This document shows positions 1 through 13,850 of a stretch of 64,000 bases of DNA, piece by piece (position 1 is the stretch's first letter; every line of letters begins with the position of its first letter). The notes under the pieces are model-generated. The model was not told the DNA's origin. It searched no databases and saw only the letters and a program-made list of their open reading frames with translations. The stretch is from Coriaria nepalensis (Eukaryota > Streptophyta > Magnoliopsida > Cucurbitales > Coriariaceae): positions 42,687,501 to 42,751,500 of the forward strand of contig CP114481.1 in the NCBI GenBank assembly GCA_027186245.1, given 5' to 3'. The position numbers and the translations under genes were made by a program.

Positions 1-3000
1 TGCACTTCAAAAAAAAGTTTTGTGCATAACTTGCAAATGATCATTGCAAGGAAAGTGTGCATCAGTTTAACCTTAAAATCATTTGAATGAGTTATTTCAA
101 GTCAATAACTTATTTCAAAGCAATTCGAACGAATTCTATTTTCGCACTCCAGATGCAAGTTTTGTGCATAACTTTCAAATGATCATTGCAAGGAAAGTGT
201 GCATTAGTTTAACCTTAAAATCATTTGAATGTGTTATTTCAAGTCAATTACTTATTTCAAAGCAATTCGAACGAATTCTATTTTCGCACTTCAGACGCAA
301 GTTTTGTGCATAACTTTCAAATGATCATTGCAAGGAAAGTGTGCATTAGTTTAACCTTAAAATCATTTGAATGAGTCATTTCAAGTCAATAACTTATTTC
401 AAAGCAATTCGAACAAATTCTATTTTTGCACTTCAAAAAAAAGTTTTGTGCATAACTTGCAAATGATCAATGCAAGGAATGTATGCATTCGTTTAACTTT
501 AAAATCATTTCAATTAGTGATTTCAAGTCAATATCTTATTTCAAAGCAGTTCGAACGAATTCTATTTTTACACTTCAAACAGAAGTTTCGTGGATAACTT
601 TCAAATGATCATTGCAAGGAAAGTGTGCATTAGTTTAACCTTAAAATCATTTGAATGAGTCATATTAAGTCAATAACTTATTTCAATGCAATCCGAACGA
701 ATTCTATTTTCGCACTTTAAACCCAAGTTTTGTGCATAAATTTCAAATGATCATTTGAAGGAAAGTGTGCTTTTGTCTAACCTTAAAATCATTTGAATGA
801 GTCATTTCAAGTCAATAACATATTTCAAAGCAATTCGAATGAATTCTATTTTCGCACTTCAGACGCAAGTTTTGTGCATAACTTTCAAATGATCATTGCA
901 AGGAAAGTGTGCATTAGTTTAACCTTAAAATCATTTGAATGAGTCATATTAAGTCAATAACTTATTTCAATGCAATTCGAACGAATTCTATTTCCGCACT
1001 TCAAACACAAGTTTTGTGCATAACTTGCAAATGATCATTGCAAGGAAAGTGTGCATTAGTTTAACCTTAAAATCATTTGAATGAGTCATTTCAAGTCAAT
1101 AACTTATTTCGAAGCAATTCGAACAAATTCTATTTTTGCACTTCAAAAACAAGTTTTGTGCATAACTTGCAAATGATCAATGCCAGGAATGTATGCATTC
1201 GTTTAACTTTAAAATCATTTCAATTAGTGATTTCAAGTCATTATCTTATTTCAAAACAGTTCGAACGAATTCTATTTTCACACTTCAAACAGAAGTTTCG
1301 TGGATAACTTTCAAATGATCATTGCAAGGAAAGTGTGCATTAGTTTAACCTTAAAATCATTTGAATGAGTCATATTAAGTCAATAACTTATTTCAATGCA
1401 ATCCGAACGAATTCTATTTTCGCACTTTAAACCCAAGTTTTGTGCATAACTTTCAAATGATCATTTCAAGGAAAGTGTGCTTTTGGCTAACCTAAAAATC
1501 ATTTGAATGAGTCATTTCAAGTCAATAACATATTTTAAAGCAATTCGAACGAATTCTATTTTCGCACTTCAGACGCAAGTTTTGTGCATAACTTTCGAAT
1601 GATCATTGCAAGGAAAGTGTGCGTTTGTTTAACCTTAAAATCATTTGAATGAGTCATTTCAAGTCAACAACATATTTCGAAGCAATTCGAACGAATTCTA
1701 TTTTCACACTTCAAACAGAAGTTTCGTGGATAACTTTCAAATGATCATTGCAAGGAAAGTGTGCATTAGTTTAACCTTAAAATCATTTGAATGAGTCATA
1801 TTAAGTCAATAACTTATATCAATGCAATTCGAACGAATTCTATTTCCGCACTTTAAACACAAGTTTTGTGCATAACTTGCAAATGATCATTGCAAGGAAA
1901 GTGTGCATTAGTTTAACCTTAAAATCATTTGAATGAGTTATTTCAAGTCAATTACTTATTTCAAAGCAATTCGAACGAATTCTATTTTCGCACTTCAGAC
2001 GCAAGTTTTGTGCATAACTTGCAAATGATCATTGCAAGGAAAGTGTGCATTAGTTTAACCTTAAAATCATTTGAATGTGTTATTTCAAGTCAATTACTTA
2101 TTTCAAAGCAATTCGAACGAATTCTATTTTCGCACTTCAGACGCAAGTTTTGTGCATAACTTTCAAATGATCATTGCAAGGAAAGTGTGCATTAGTTTAA
2201 CCTTAAAATCATTTGAATGAGTCATTTCAAGTCAATAACTTATTTCAAAGCAATTCGAACAAATTCTATTTTTGCACTTCAAAAAAAAGTTTTGTGCATA
2301 ACTTGCAAATGATCAATGCAAGGAATGTATGCATTCGTTTAACTTTAAAATCATTTCAATTAGTGATTTCAAGTCAATATCTTATTTCAAAGCAGTTCGA
2401 ACGAATTCTGTTTTTACACTTCAAACAGAAGTTTCGTGGATAACTTTCAAATGATCATTGCAAGGAAAGTGTGCATTAGTTTAACCTTAAAATCATTTGA
2501 ATGAGTCATATTAAGTCAATAACTTATTTCAATGCAATCCGAACGAATTCTATTTTCGCACTTTAAACCCAAGTTTTGTGCATAAATTTCAAATGATCAT
2601 TTGAAGGAAAGTGTGCTTTTGTCTAACCTTAAAATCATTTGAATGAGTCATTTCAAGTCAATAACATATTTCAAAGCAATTCGAATGAATTCTATTTTCG
2701 CACTTCAGACGCAAGTTTTGTGCATAACTTTCGAATGATCATTGCAAGGAAAGTGTGCATTAGTTTAACCTTAAAATCATTTGAATGAGTCATTTCAAGT
2801 CAACAACATATTTCGAAGCAATTCGAACGAATTCTATTTTCACAGTTCAAACAGAAGTTTCGTGGATAACTTTCAAATGATCATTGCAAGGAAAGTGTGC
2901 ATTAGTTTAACCTTAAAATCATTTGAATGAGTCATTTCAAGTCAACAACATATTTCGAAGCAATTCGAACGAATTCTATTTTCCCACTTCAAACAGAAGT

Positions 3001-3632
3001 TTCGTGGATAACTTTCAAATGATCATTGCAAGGAAAGTGTGCATTAGTTTAACCTTAAAATCATTTCAATTTGTGATTTCAAGTCATTATCTTATTTCAA
3101 AGCAGTTCGAACGAATTCTATTTTCACACTTCAAACAGAAATTTCGTGGATAACTTTCAAATGATCATTGCAAGGAAAGTGTGCATTAGTTTAACCTTAA
3201 AATCATTTGAATGAGTCATATTAAGTCAATAACTTATTTCAATGCAATCCGAACGAATTCTATTTTCGCACTTTAAACCCAAGTTTTGTGCATAACTTTC
3301 AAATGATCATTTCAAGGAAAGTGTGCTTTTGGCTAACCTAAAAATCATTTGAATGAGTCATTTCAAGTCAATAACATATTTTAAAGCAATTCGAACGAAT
3401 TCTATTTTCGCACTTCAGACGCAAGTTTTGTGCATAACTTTCGAATGATCATTGCAAGGAAAGTGTGCATTTGTTTAACCTTAAAATCATTTGAATGAGT
3501 CATTTCAAGTCAACAACATATTTCGAAGCAATTCGAACGAATTCTATTTTCACACTTCAAACAGAAGTTTCGTGGATAACTTTCAAATGATCATTGCAAG
3601 GAAAGTGTGCATTAGTTTAACCTTAAAATCAT
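1..3632. repeat. 13-mer higher-order repeat (1846 bp), two copies
   Basis: Monomers at 83, 367 and 1481 recur exactly 1846 bases later at 1929, 2213 and 3327, which equals 13 x 142. The variant TTTTGGCTAACC at 1481 and 3327 is a private mark of the pair. Copy 1 runs to about 1846-1928, and copy 2 stays in register until about 3610, where it diverges. The two copies differ in one block: 2781-3064 of copy 2 holds two A/B chimeric monomers where copy 1 (935-1218) holds an A and a C monomer. Confidence 0.85.
2781..3064 (+). repeat. Two chimeric A/B monomers
   Basis: Both begin as class A with CAACAACATATTTCGAAGC and end as class B from CACAGTTC or CCCACTTC through AAACAGAAGTTTCGTGG. Related A/B chimeras lie at 1645-1786, 3491-3632 and 6470-6611. 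The monomer at 2781 has no preceding C monomer. Confidence 0.8.
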
Positions 3633-6600
3633 TTCAATTTGTGATTTCAAGACATTATCTTATTTCAAAGCAGTTCGAACGAATTCTATTTGCACACTTC
3701 AAACACAAATTTCATCGATAACTTTCAAATAATCATTGCGAGAAAAGTGTGCATTAGTTTAACCTTAAAATCATTTGAACGAGTCATATTAAGTCAATAA
3801 CTTATTTCAAAGCAATTCGAACAAATTGTATTTTCGCACTTCGAAAACAAGTTTTGTTCATAACTTGCAAATGATCAATGCAAGGAATGTATGCATTCGT
3901 TTAACTTTAAAATCATTTCAATTAGTGATTTCAAGTCATTATCTTATTTCGAAGCAGTTCGAACGAATTCTATTTTCACACTTTAAACAGAAATTTCGTG
4001 CATAACTTTCGAATGATCATTGCAAGGAAAGTGTGCATAAGTTTAACCTTAAAATCATTTGAATGAGTCATTTCAAGTCAATAACATATTTCAAAGCAAT
4101 TCGAACGAATTCTATTTTCGCACTTCAAACGCAAGTTTTGTGCATAAGTTTCAAATGATCATAGCAAGGAAAGTGTGCTTTAGTCTAACCTTAAAATCAT
4201 TTGAATGAGTCATTTCAAGTCAATAGCATATTTCAAAGCAATTCGAACGAATTCTATTTTCGCACTTCAAACGCAAGTTTTGTGCATAACTTGCTAATGA
4301 TCATTGCAAGGAAAGTGTGCATTAGTTTAACCTTAAAATCATTTGAATGCGTTATTTAAAGTCAATAACTTATTTCAAAGCAATTCGAACGAATTCTATT
4401 TTCGCACTTCGAAAACAAGTTTTGTTCATAACTTGTAAATGATCAATGAAAGGAATGTATGCCTTCGTTTAACTTTATAATCATTTCAATTAGTGATTTC
4501 AAGTCATTATCATATTTCAAAGCAGTTCGAACGAATTCTATTTTCACACTTCAAACAGAAGTTTCGTGGATAACTTTCAAATGATCATTGCAAGGAAAGT
4601 GTGCATTAGTTTAACCTTAAAATCATTTGAATGAGTCATATTAAGTCAATAACTTATTTCAATGCAATTCGAACGAATTCTATTTTCGCACTTTAAACGC
4701 AAGTTTTGTGCATAAGTTTCAAATGATCATTTCAAGGAAAGTGTGCTTTTGTCTAACCTTAAAATTATTTGAATGAGTCATTTCAAGTTAATAACATATG
4801 TCCAAGCAATTCGAACGAATTCTATTTTCGCACTTCACACGCAAGTTTTGTGCATAACTTTCAAATGATCATTGCAAGGAAAGTGTGCATTAATTTAAAC
4901 TTAAAATCATTTGAATGAGTCATTTCAAGTCAATAACTTATTTCAAAGCAATCCGAATGAATTCTATTTTCGCACTTCGAAAACAAGCTTTTGTGCATAA
5001 CTTGCAAATTATCATTGCAAGGAATATATACATTCGTTTAACTTTAAAATTTCAATTAGTGATTTGAAGTCAATATCTTATTTCAAAGCAGTTCGAACGA
5101 ATTCTATTTTCACACTTCAAACAGAAATTTCGTGGATAACTTTCAAATGATCATTGCAAGGAAAGTGTGCATTAGTTTAACCTTAAAATCATTTGAATGA
5201 GTCATATTAAGTCAATAACTTATATCAATGCAATTCGAACGAATTCTATTTCCGCACTTTAAACACAAGTTTTGTGCATAACTTGCAAATGATCATTGCA
5301 AGGAAAGTGTGCATTAGTTTAACCATAAAATCATTTGAATGAGTTATTTCAAGTCAATTACTTATTTCAAAGCAATTCGAACGAATTCTATTTTCGCACT
5401 TCAGACGCAAGTTTTGTGCATAACTTGCAAATGATCATTGCAAGGAAAGTGTGCATTAGTTTAACCATAAAATCATTTGAATGTGTTATTTCAAGTCAAT
5501 TACTTATTTCAAAGCAGTTCGAACGAATTCTATTTTCACACTTCAAACAGAAATTTCGTGGATAACTTTCGAATGATCATTGCAAAGAAAGTGTGCATTA
5601 GTTTAACTTTAAAATCATTTGAATGAGTCATATTAAGTCAATAACTTATTTCAATGTAATTTGAACGAATTCTATTTTCGCACTTCAAACGCAAGTTTTG
5701 TGCATAACTTTCAAATGATCATTGCAGGGAAAGTGTGCTGTAGTCTAGCCTTAAAATCATTTCAATGAGTCATTTCAAGTCAATACATATTTCAAAGCAA
5801 TTCGAACGAATTCTATTTTCGCACTTCAAACGCAAGTTTTGTGCATAACTTTCAATTGATCATTGCAAGGAAAGTGTGCATTAGTTTAACCTTAAAATCA
5901 TTTGAATGAGTTATTTCAAGTCAATAACTTATTTCGAAGCAATCCGAACGAAATCTATTTTCGCACTTCGAAAACAAGTTTTGTGGATAACTTGTAAATG
6001 ATCAATGCAAGGAATGTAGGCACTCGTTTAAGTTTAAAATCATTTCAATTAGTGATTCAAAGTCAATATCTTATTTCAAAGCAGTTAGAACGAATTCTTT
6101 TTTCACACTTCAAACAAAAGTTTCGAGGATAACTTTCAAATGATCATTGCAAGGAAAGTGTGCATTAGTTTAACATTAAAATCATTTGAATGAGTCATAT
6201 TAAGTCAATAACTTATTTCAATTCAATCCGAACGAATTCTATTTTCGCACTTTAAACCCAAGTTTTGTGCATAACTTTCTAATGATCATTTCAAAGAAAG
6301 TGTGCTTTTGTCTAACCTTAAAATCATTTGAATGACTCATTTCAAGTCAATAACATATTTCAAAGCTATTCGAACAAATTCTATTTCCGCACTTCAAACG
6401 CAAGTTTTGTGCATAACTTTCGAATGATCATTGCAAGGAAAGTGTGCATTAGTTTAACCTTAAAATCATTTGAATGAGTCATTTCAAGTCAACAACATAT
6501 TTCGAAGCAATTCGAACGAATTCTATTTTCACACTTCAAACAGAAGTTTCGTGGATAACTTTCAAATGATCATTGCAAGGAAAGTGTGCATTAGTTTAAC

Positions 6601-7037
6601 CTTAAAATCATTTCAATTTGTGATTTCAAGTCATTATCTTATTTCAAAGCAGTTCGAACGAATTCTATTTGCACACTTCAAACACAAATTTCGTCGATAA
6701 CTTTCAAATGATCATTGCAAGAAAAGTGTGCATTAGTTTAACCTTAAAATCATTTGAACGAGTCATATTAAGTCAATAACTTATTTCAAAGCAATCCGAA
6801 CCAATTCTATTTTCGCACTTCGAAAACAAGTTTTGTTCATAACTTGCAAATGATCAATGCAAGGAATGTATGCATTCGTTTAACTTTAAAATCATTTCAA
6901 TTAGTGATTTCAAGTCATTATCTTATTTCGAAGCAGTTCGAACGAATTCTATTTTCACACTTCAAACAGAAATTTCGTGCATAACTTTCGAATGATCATT
7001 GCAAGCAAAGTGTGCATAAGTTTAACCTTAAAATCAT
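3633..7037. repeat. Satellite block with tetramer spacing, partly duplicated at 6.5-8.3 kb
   Basis: C monomers start at 3775, 4343 and 4911, each 568 bases apart, so this block follows a C-B-A-A tetramer pattern. The stretch 3491-~4060 matches 6470-~7040 (offset 2979), and ~4000-4870 matches 7405-8275 (offset 3405). The change of 426 bases shows that three monomers were gained or lost between them. The monomer starting at 4911 is irregular: it has an extra C in CAAGCTTTT near 4988 and a 3-base loss near 5049 where ATCATTTC reads ATTTC. A private mark, TATATCAATG, at 5221 repeats 1815. No other sequence type is present. Confidence 0.8.
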
Positions 7038-10000
7038 TTGAATGAGTCATTTCAAGTCAATAACATATTTCAAAGCAATTCGAACGAATTCTATTTTCTC
7101 ACTTCAAACGCAAGTTTTGTGAATAACTTTCAAATGATCATAGCAAAGAAATTGTGCTTTAGTCTGACCTTAAAATCATTTGAATGAGTCATTTCAAGTC
7201 AATAACATATTTCAAAGCAATCCGAACGAAATCTATTTTCGCACTTCGAAAACAAGTTTTGTGCATAACTTGCAAATGATCATTGCAAGGAATGTATGCC
7301 TTCGTTTAACTTTAAAATCATTTCAATTAGTGATTTGAAGTCAATATCTTTTTTCGAAGCAGTTCGAACGAATTCTATTTTCACACTTCAAACAGAAATT
7401 TCGTGCATAACTTTCGAATGATCATTGCAAGGAAAGTGTGCATAAGTTTAACCTTAAAATCATTTGAATGAGTCATTTCAAGTCAATAACATATTTCAAA
7501 GCAATTCGAACGAATTCTATTTTCGCACTTCAAACGCAAGTTTTGTGCATAAGTTTCAAATGATCATAGCAAGGAAAGTGTGCTTTAGTCTAACCTTAAA
7601 ATCATTTGAATGAGTCATTTCAAGTCAATAGCATATTTCAAAGCAATTCGAACGAATTCTATTTTCGCACTTCAAACGCAAGTTTTGTGCATAACTTGCT
7701 AATGATCATTGCAAGGAAAGTGTGCATTAGTTTAACCTTAAAATCATTTGAATGCGTTATTTCAAGTCAATAACTTATTTCAAAGCAATTCGAACGAATT
7801 CTATTTTCGCACTTCGAAAACAAGTTTTGTTCATAACTTGTAAATGATCAATGAAAGGAATGTATGCCTTCGTTTAACTTTATAATCATTTCAATTAGTG
7901 ATTTCAAGTCATTATCATATTTCAAAGCAGTTCGAACGAATTCTATTTTCACACTTCAAACAGAAGTTTCGTGGATGACTTTCAAATGATCATTGCAAGG
8001 AAAGTGTGCATTAGTCTAACCTTAAAATCATTTGAATGAGTCATATTAAGTCAATAACTTATTTCAATGCAATTCGAACGAATTCTATTTTCGCACTTTA
8101 AACGCAAGTTTTGTGCATAACTTTCTAATGATCATTTCAAAGAAAGTGTGCTTTTGTCTAACCTTAAAATCATTTGAATGACTCATTTCAAGTCAATAAC
8201 ATATTTCAAAGCTATTCGAACGAATTCTATTTTCTCACTTCAAACGCAAGTTTTGTGAATAACTTTCAAATGATCATAGCAAAGAAATTGTGCTTTAGTC
8301 TGACCTTAAAATCATTTGAATGAGTCATTTCAAGTCAATAACATATTTCAAAGCAATCCGAACGAAATCTATTTTCGCACTTCGAAAACAAGTTTTGTGC
8401 ATAACTTGCAAATGATCATTGCAAGGAATGTATGCCTTCGTTTAACTTTAAAATCATTTCAATTAGTGATTTGAAGTCAATATCTTTTTTCGAAGCAGTT
8501 CGAACGAATTCTATTTTCACACTTCAAACAGAAATTTCGTGCATAACTTTCGAATGATCATTGCAAGGAAAGTGTGCATAAGTTTAACCTTAAAATCATT
8601 TGAATGAGTCATTTCAAGTCAATAACATATTTCAAAGCAATTCGAACGAATTCTATTTTCGCACTTCAAACGCAAGTTTTGTGCATAAGTTTCAAATGAT
8701 CATAGCAAGGAAAGTGTGCTTTAGTCTAACCTTAAAATCATTTGAATGAGTCATTTCAAGTCAATAGCATATTTCAAAGCAATTCGAACGAATTCTATTT
8801 TCGCACTTCAAACGCAAGTTTTGTGCATAACTTGCTAATGATCATTGCAAGGAAAGTGTGCATTAGTTTAACCTTAAAATCATTTGAATGCGTTATTTCA
8901 AGTCAATAACTTATTTCAAAGCAATTCGAACGAATTCTATTTTCGCACTTCGAAAACAAGTTTTGTTCATAACTTGTAAATGATCAATGAAAGGAATGTA
9001 TGCCTTCGTTTAACTTTATAATCATTTCAATTAGTGATTTCAAGTCATTATCATATTTCAAAGCAGTTCGAACGAATTCTATTTTCACACTTCAAACAGA
9101 AGTTTCGTGAATAACTTTCAAATGATCATTGCAAGGAAAGTGTGCATTAGTCTAACCTTAAAATCATTTGAATGAGTCATATTAAGTCAATAACTTATTT
9201 CAATGCAATTCGAACGAATTCTATTTTCGCACTTTAAACGCAAGTTTTGTGCATAACTTTCTAATGATCATTTCAAAGAAAGTGTGCTTTTGTCTAACCT
9301 TAAAATCATTTGAATGACTCATTTCAAGTCAATAACATATTTCAAAGCTATTCGAACGAATTCTATTTTCTCACTTCAAACGCAAGTTTTGTGAATAACT
9401 TTCAAATGATCATAGCAAAGAAATTGTGCTTTAGTCTGACCTTAAAATCATTTGAATGAGTCATTTCAAGTCAATAACATATTTCAAAGCAATCCGAACG
9501 AAATCTATTTTCGCACTTCGAAAACCAGTTTTGTGCATAACTTGCAAATGATCATTGCAAGGAATGTATGCCTTCGTTTAACTTTAAAATCATTTCAATT
9601 AGTGATTTGAAGTCAATATCTTTTTTCGAAGCAGTTCGAACGAATTCTATTTTCACACTTCAAACAGAAATTTCGTGCATAACTTTCGAATGATCATTGC
9701 AAGGAAAGTGTGCATAAGTTTAACCTTAAAATCATTTGAATGAGTCATTTCAAGTCAATAACATATTTCAAAGCAATTCGAACGAATTCTATTTTCGCAC
9801 TTCAAACGCAAGTTTTGTGCATAAGTTTCAAATGATCATAGCAAGGAAAGTGTGCTTTAGTCTAACCTTAAAATCATTTGAATGAGTCATTTCAAGTCAA
9901 TAGCATATTTCAAAGCAATTCGAACGAATTCTATTTTCGCACTTCAAACGCAAGTTTTGTGCATAACTTGCTAATGATCATTGCAAGGAAAGTGTGCATT

Positions 10001-10587
10001 AGTTTAACCTTAAAATCATTTGAATGCGTTATTTCAAGTCAATAACTTATTTCAAAGCAATTCGAACGAATTCTATTTTCGCACTTCGAAAACAAGTTTT
10101 GTTCATAACTTGTAAATGATCAATGAAAGGAATGTATGCCTTTGTTTAACTTTATAATCATTTCAATTAGTGATTTCAAGTCATTATCATATTTCAAAGC
10201 AGTTCGAACGAATTCTATTTTCACACTTCAAACAGAAGTTTCGTGGATAACTTTCAAATGATCATTGCAAGGAAAGTGTGCATTAGTCTAACCTTAAAAT
10301 CATTTGAATGAGTCATATTAAGTCAATAACTTATTTCAATGCAATTCGAACGAATTCTATTTTCGCACTTTAAACGCAAGTTTTGTGCATAACTTTCTAA
10401 TGATCATTTCAAAGAAAGTGTGCTTTTGTCTAACCTTAAAATCATTTGAATGACTCATTTCAAGTCAATAACATATTTCAAAGCTATTCGAACGAATTCT
10501 ATTTTCTCACTTCAAACGCAAGTTTTGTGAATAACTTTCAAATGATCATAGCAAAGAAATTGTGCTTTAGTCTGACCTTAAAATCAT
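7038..10587. repeat. 8-mer higher-order repeat (1136 bp), three near-identical copies
   Basis: The copies are 7180-8315, 8316-9451 and 9452-10587, each exactly 1136 bases (8 x 142); the monomer at 7038-7179 belongs to a preceding partial unit. Each unit is two C-B-A-A tetramers. The first has a B monomer reading GATTTGAAG and TCTTTTTTCG. The second has a C monomer starting TTGAATGCGTTATTTC and a B monomer reading GTCATTATCATATTTC. B monomers lie at 7322, 7890, 8458, 9026, 9594 and 10162, every 568 bases. Between the first two copies I see only a few differences, such as GTGGATGAC against GTGAATAAC and AAACAAG against AAACCAG. Confidence 0.92.
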
Positions 10588-10729
10588 TTGAATGAGTCAT
10601 TTCAAGTCAATAACATATTTCAAAGCAATTCGAACGAATTCTATTTTCGCACTTCAAACGCAAGTTTTGTGCATAACTTGCTAATGATCATTGCAAGGAA
10701 TGTATGCATTCGTTTAACCTTAAAATCAT
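10588..10729 (+). repeat. Mosaic A monomer with a C-like tail
   Basis: The body is class A (CGCACTTCAAACGC, CTTGCTAATGATCATTG), but the tail reads GGAATGTATGCATTCG like class C, then TTTAACCTT like class A. It is followed by a C monomer and not a B. A close relative lies at 12575-12716 (GGAATGTATACATTCG). These are the clearest exceptions I found to the rule that this tail precedes a B monomer. Confidence 0.82.
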
Positions 10730-13425
10730 TTGAATGAGTCATTTCAAGTGAATAACTTATTTCAAAGCAATCCGAACAAATTCTGTTTTCGCACTTCGAA
10801 AACAAGTTTGGTGCATAACTTGCAAATGATCAATGCAAGGAATGTATACATTTAAATAACTTTAAAATCATTTCAATTAGTGATTTCAACTCAATATCTT
10901 ATTTCAAAGCAGTTCGAACGAATTCTATTTTCACACTTCAAACAGAAGTTTCGTGGATAACTTTCAAATGATCATTGCAAGGAAAGTGTGCATTAGTTTA
11001 ACCTTAAAATCATTTGAATGAGTCATATTAAGTCAATAACTTATTTCAATGCAATTCGAACGAATTCTATTTTCGCACTTTAAACGCAAGTTTTGTGCAT
11101 AACTTTCTAATGATCATTTCAAGGAAAGTGTGCTTTTGTCTAACCTTAAAATCATTTGAATGACTTATTTCAAGTCAATAACATATGTCAAAGCAATTCG
11201 AACGAATTCTATTTTCGCACTTCGGACACAAGTTTTGTGCATAACTTTCAAATGATCATTGCAAGGAAAGTGTGCTTTAGTCTAACCTTAAAACCATTTG
11301 AATGAGTCATTTCAAGTCAATAACATATTTCAAAGCTATTCGAACGAATTCTATTTTCTCACTTCAAACGCAAGTTTTGTGAATAACTTTCAAATGATCA
11401 TAGCAAAGAAATTGTGCTTTAGTCTGACCTTAAAATCATTTGAATGAGTCATTTCAAGTCAATAACATATTTCAAAGCAATCCGAACGAAATCTATTTTC
11501 GCACTTCGAAAACAAGTTTTGTGCATAACTTGCAAATGATCATTGCAAGGAATGTATGCCTTCGTTTAACTTTAAAATCATTTCAATTAGTGATTTGAAG
11601 TCAATATCTTTTTTCGAAGCAGTTCGAACGAATTCTATTTTCACACTTCAAACAGAAATTTCGTGCATAACTTTCGAATGATCATTGCAAGGAAAGTGTG
11701 CATAAGTTTAACCTTAAAATCATTTGAATGAGTCATTTCAAGTCAATAACATATTTCAAAGCAATTCGAACGAATTCTATTTTCGCACTTCAAACGCAAG
11801 TTTTGTGCATAAGTTTCAAATGATCATAGCAAGGAAAGTGTGCTTTAGTCTAACCTTAAAATCATTTGAATGAGTCATTTCAAGTCAATAGCATATTTCA
11901 AAGCAATTCGAACGAATTCTATTTTCGCACTTCAAACGCAAGTTTTGTGCATAACTTGCTAATGATCATTGCAAGGAAAGTGTGCATTAGTTTAACCTTA
12001 AAATCATTTGAATGCGTTATTTCAAGTCAATAACTTATTTCAAAGCAATTCGAACGAATTCTATTTTCGCACTTCGAAAACAAGTTTTGTTCATAACTTG
12101 TAAATGATCAATGAAAGGAATGTATGCCTTCGTTTAACTTTATAATCATTTCAATTAGTGATTTCAAGTCATTATCAAATTTCAAAGCAGTTCGAACGAA
12201 TTCTATTTTCACACTTCAAACAGAAGTTTCGTGGATAACTTTCAAATGATCATTGCAAGGAAAGTGTGCATCAGTTTAACCTTAAAATCATTTGAATGAG
12301 TCATATTAAGTCAATAACTTATTTCAATGCAATTCGAACGAATTCAATTTTCGCACTTTAAACGCAAGTTTTGTGCATAACTTTCTAATGATCATTTCAA
12401 AGAAAGTGTGCTTTTGTCTAACCTTAAAATCATTTGAATGACTCATTTCAAGTCAATAACATATGTCAAAGCAATTCGAACGAATTCTATTCTCGCACTT
12501 CGGACGCAAGTTTTGTGCATAACTTTCAAATGATCATTGCAAGAAAGTGTGCCTTAGTCTAACCTTAAAATCATTTGAATGAGTCATTTCAAGTCAATAA
12601 CATATTTCAAAGCAATTCGGACGAATTCTATTTTCGCACTTCAAACGCAAGTTTTGTGCATAACTTGCTAATGATCATTGCAAGGAATGTATACATTCGT
12701 TTAACCTTAAAATCATTTGAATGAGTCATTTCAAGTGAATAACTTATTTCAAAGCAATCCGAACAAATTCTGTTTTCGCACTTCGAAAACAAGTTTGGTG
12801 CATAACTTGCAAATGATCAATGCAAGGAATGTATACATTTAAATAACTTTAAAATCATTTCAATTAGTGATTTCAACTCAATATCTTATTTCAAAGCAGT
12901 TCGAACGAATTCTATTTTCACACTTCAAACAGAAGTTTCGTGGATATCTTTCAAATGATCATTGCAAGGAAAGTGTGCATTAGTTTAACCTTAAAATCAT
13001 TTGAATGAGTCATATTAAGTCAATAACTTATTTGAATGCAATTCGAACGAATTCTATTTTCGCACTTTAAACGCAAGTTTTGTGCATAACTTTCTAATGA
13101 TCATTTCAAGGAAAGTGTGCTTTTGTCTAACATTAAAATCATTTGAATGACTTATTTCAAGTCAATAACATATGTCAAAGCAATTCGAATGAATTCTATT
13201 TTCGCACTTCGGACGCAAGTTTTGTGCATAACTTTCAAATGATCATTGCAAGAAAGTGTGCTTTAGTCTAACCTTAAAATCATTTGAATGAGTCATTTCA
13301 AGTCAATAACATATTTCAAAGCAATTCGAACGAATTCTATTTTCGCACTTCAAACGCAAGTTTTGTGCATAACTTGCTAATGATCATTGCAAGGAAAGTG
13401 TGCATTAGTTTAACCTTAAAATCAT
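10588..13425. repeat. 14-mer variant of the 8-mer repeat, about 1988 bp period
   Basis: C-B dimers start at 10020, 10730, 11440, 12008, 12717 and 13426, giving spacings of 5, 5, 4, 5 and 5 monomers. The pentamers are tetramers with one extra A monomer. The segment from 10020 recurs at 12008 (offset 1988 = 14 x 142), and CAAGTTTGGTG at 10803 recurs at 12790 (offset 1987). The stretch 11440-12200 is another copy of the 8-mer unit sequence. Two mosaic A/C monomers (10588 and 12575) mark the joins. A one-base loss (GCAAGAAAGTG for GCAAGGAAAGTG) near 12540 recurs near 13250 and in later blocks. Confidence 0.8.
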
Positions 13426-13850
13426 TTGAATGAGTTATTTCAAGTCAATAACTTATTTCAACGCAATTCGAACGAATTCTATTTTCGCACTTCGAAAACA
13501 AGTTTTGTTCATAACTTGTAAATGATCAATGCAAGGAATGTATGCATTCGCTTAACTTTAAAATCATTTCAATTAGTGATTTCAAGTCATTATCTTATTT
13601 CAAAGCAGTTCGAACGAATTCTATTTTCACACTGCAAACAGAAGTTTCGTGGATAACTTTCAAATGATCATTGCAAGGAAAGTGTGCATTAGTTTAACCT
13701 TAAAATCATTTGAATGAGTCATATAAGTCAATAACTTATTTCAATGCAATTCGAACGAATTCTATTTTCGCACTTCAAACACAAGTTTTGTGCATAACTT
13801 GCAAATGATCATTGCAAGGAAAGTGTGGTTTAGTTTAACCTTAAAATCAT
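13426..13850. repeat. Satellite monomers joining two repeat regimes
   Basis: Three monomers, C (13426), B (13568) and A (13709), link the pentamer zone to the 11-mer zone. The A monomer has the one-base-shorter form CATATAAGTC. I see nothing but satellite here. Confidence 0.75.

Noticed and set aside
4911..5052. Possible insertion or gap where the monomer length changes
   Set aside because: The change is a one-base gain in CAAGCTTTT and a three-base loss near 5049. Flanking satellite is continuous and there is no target-site duplication.
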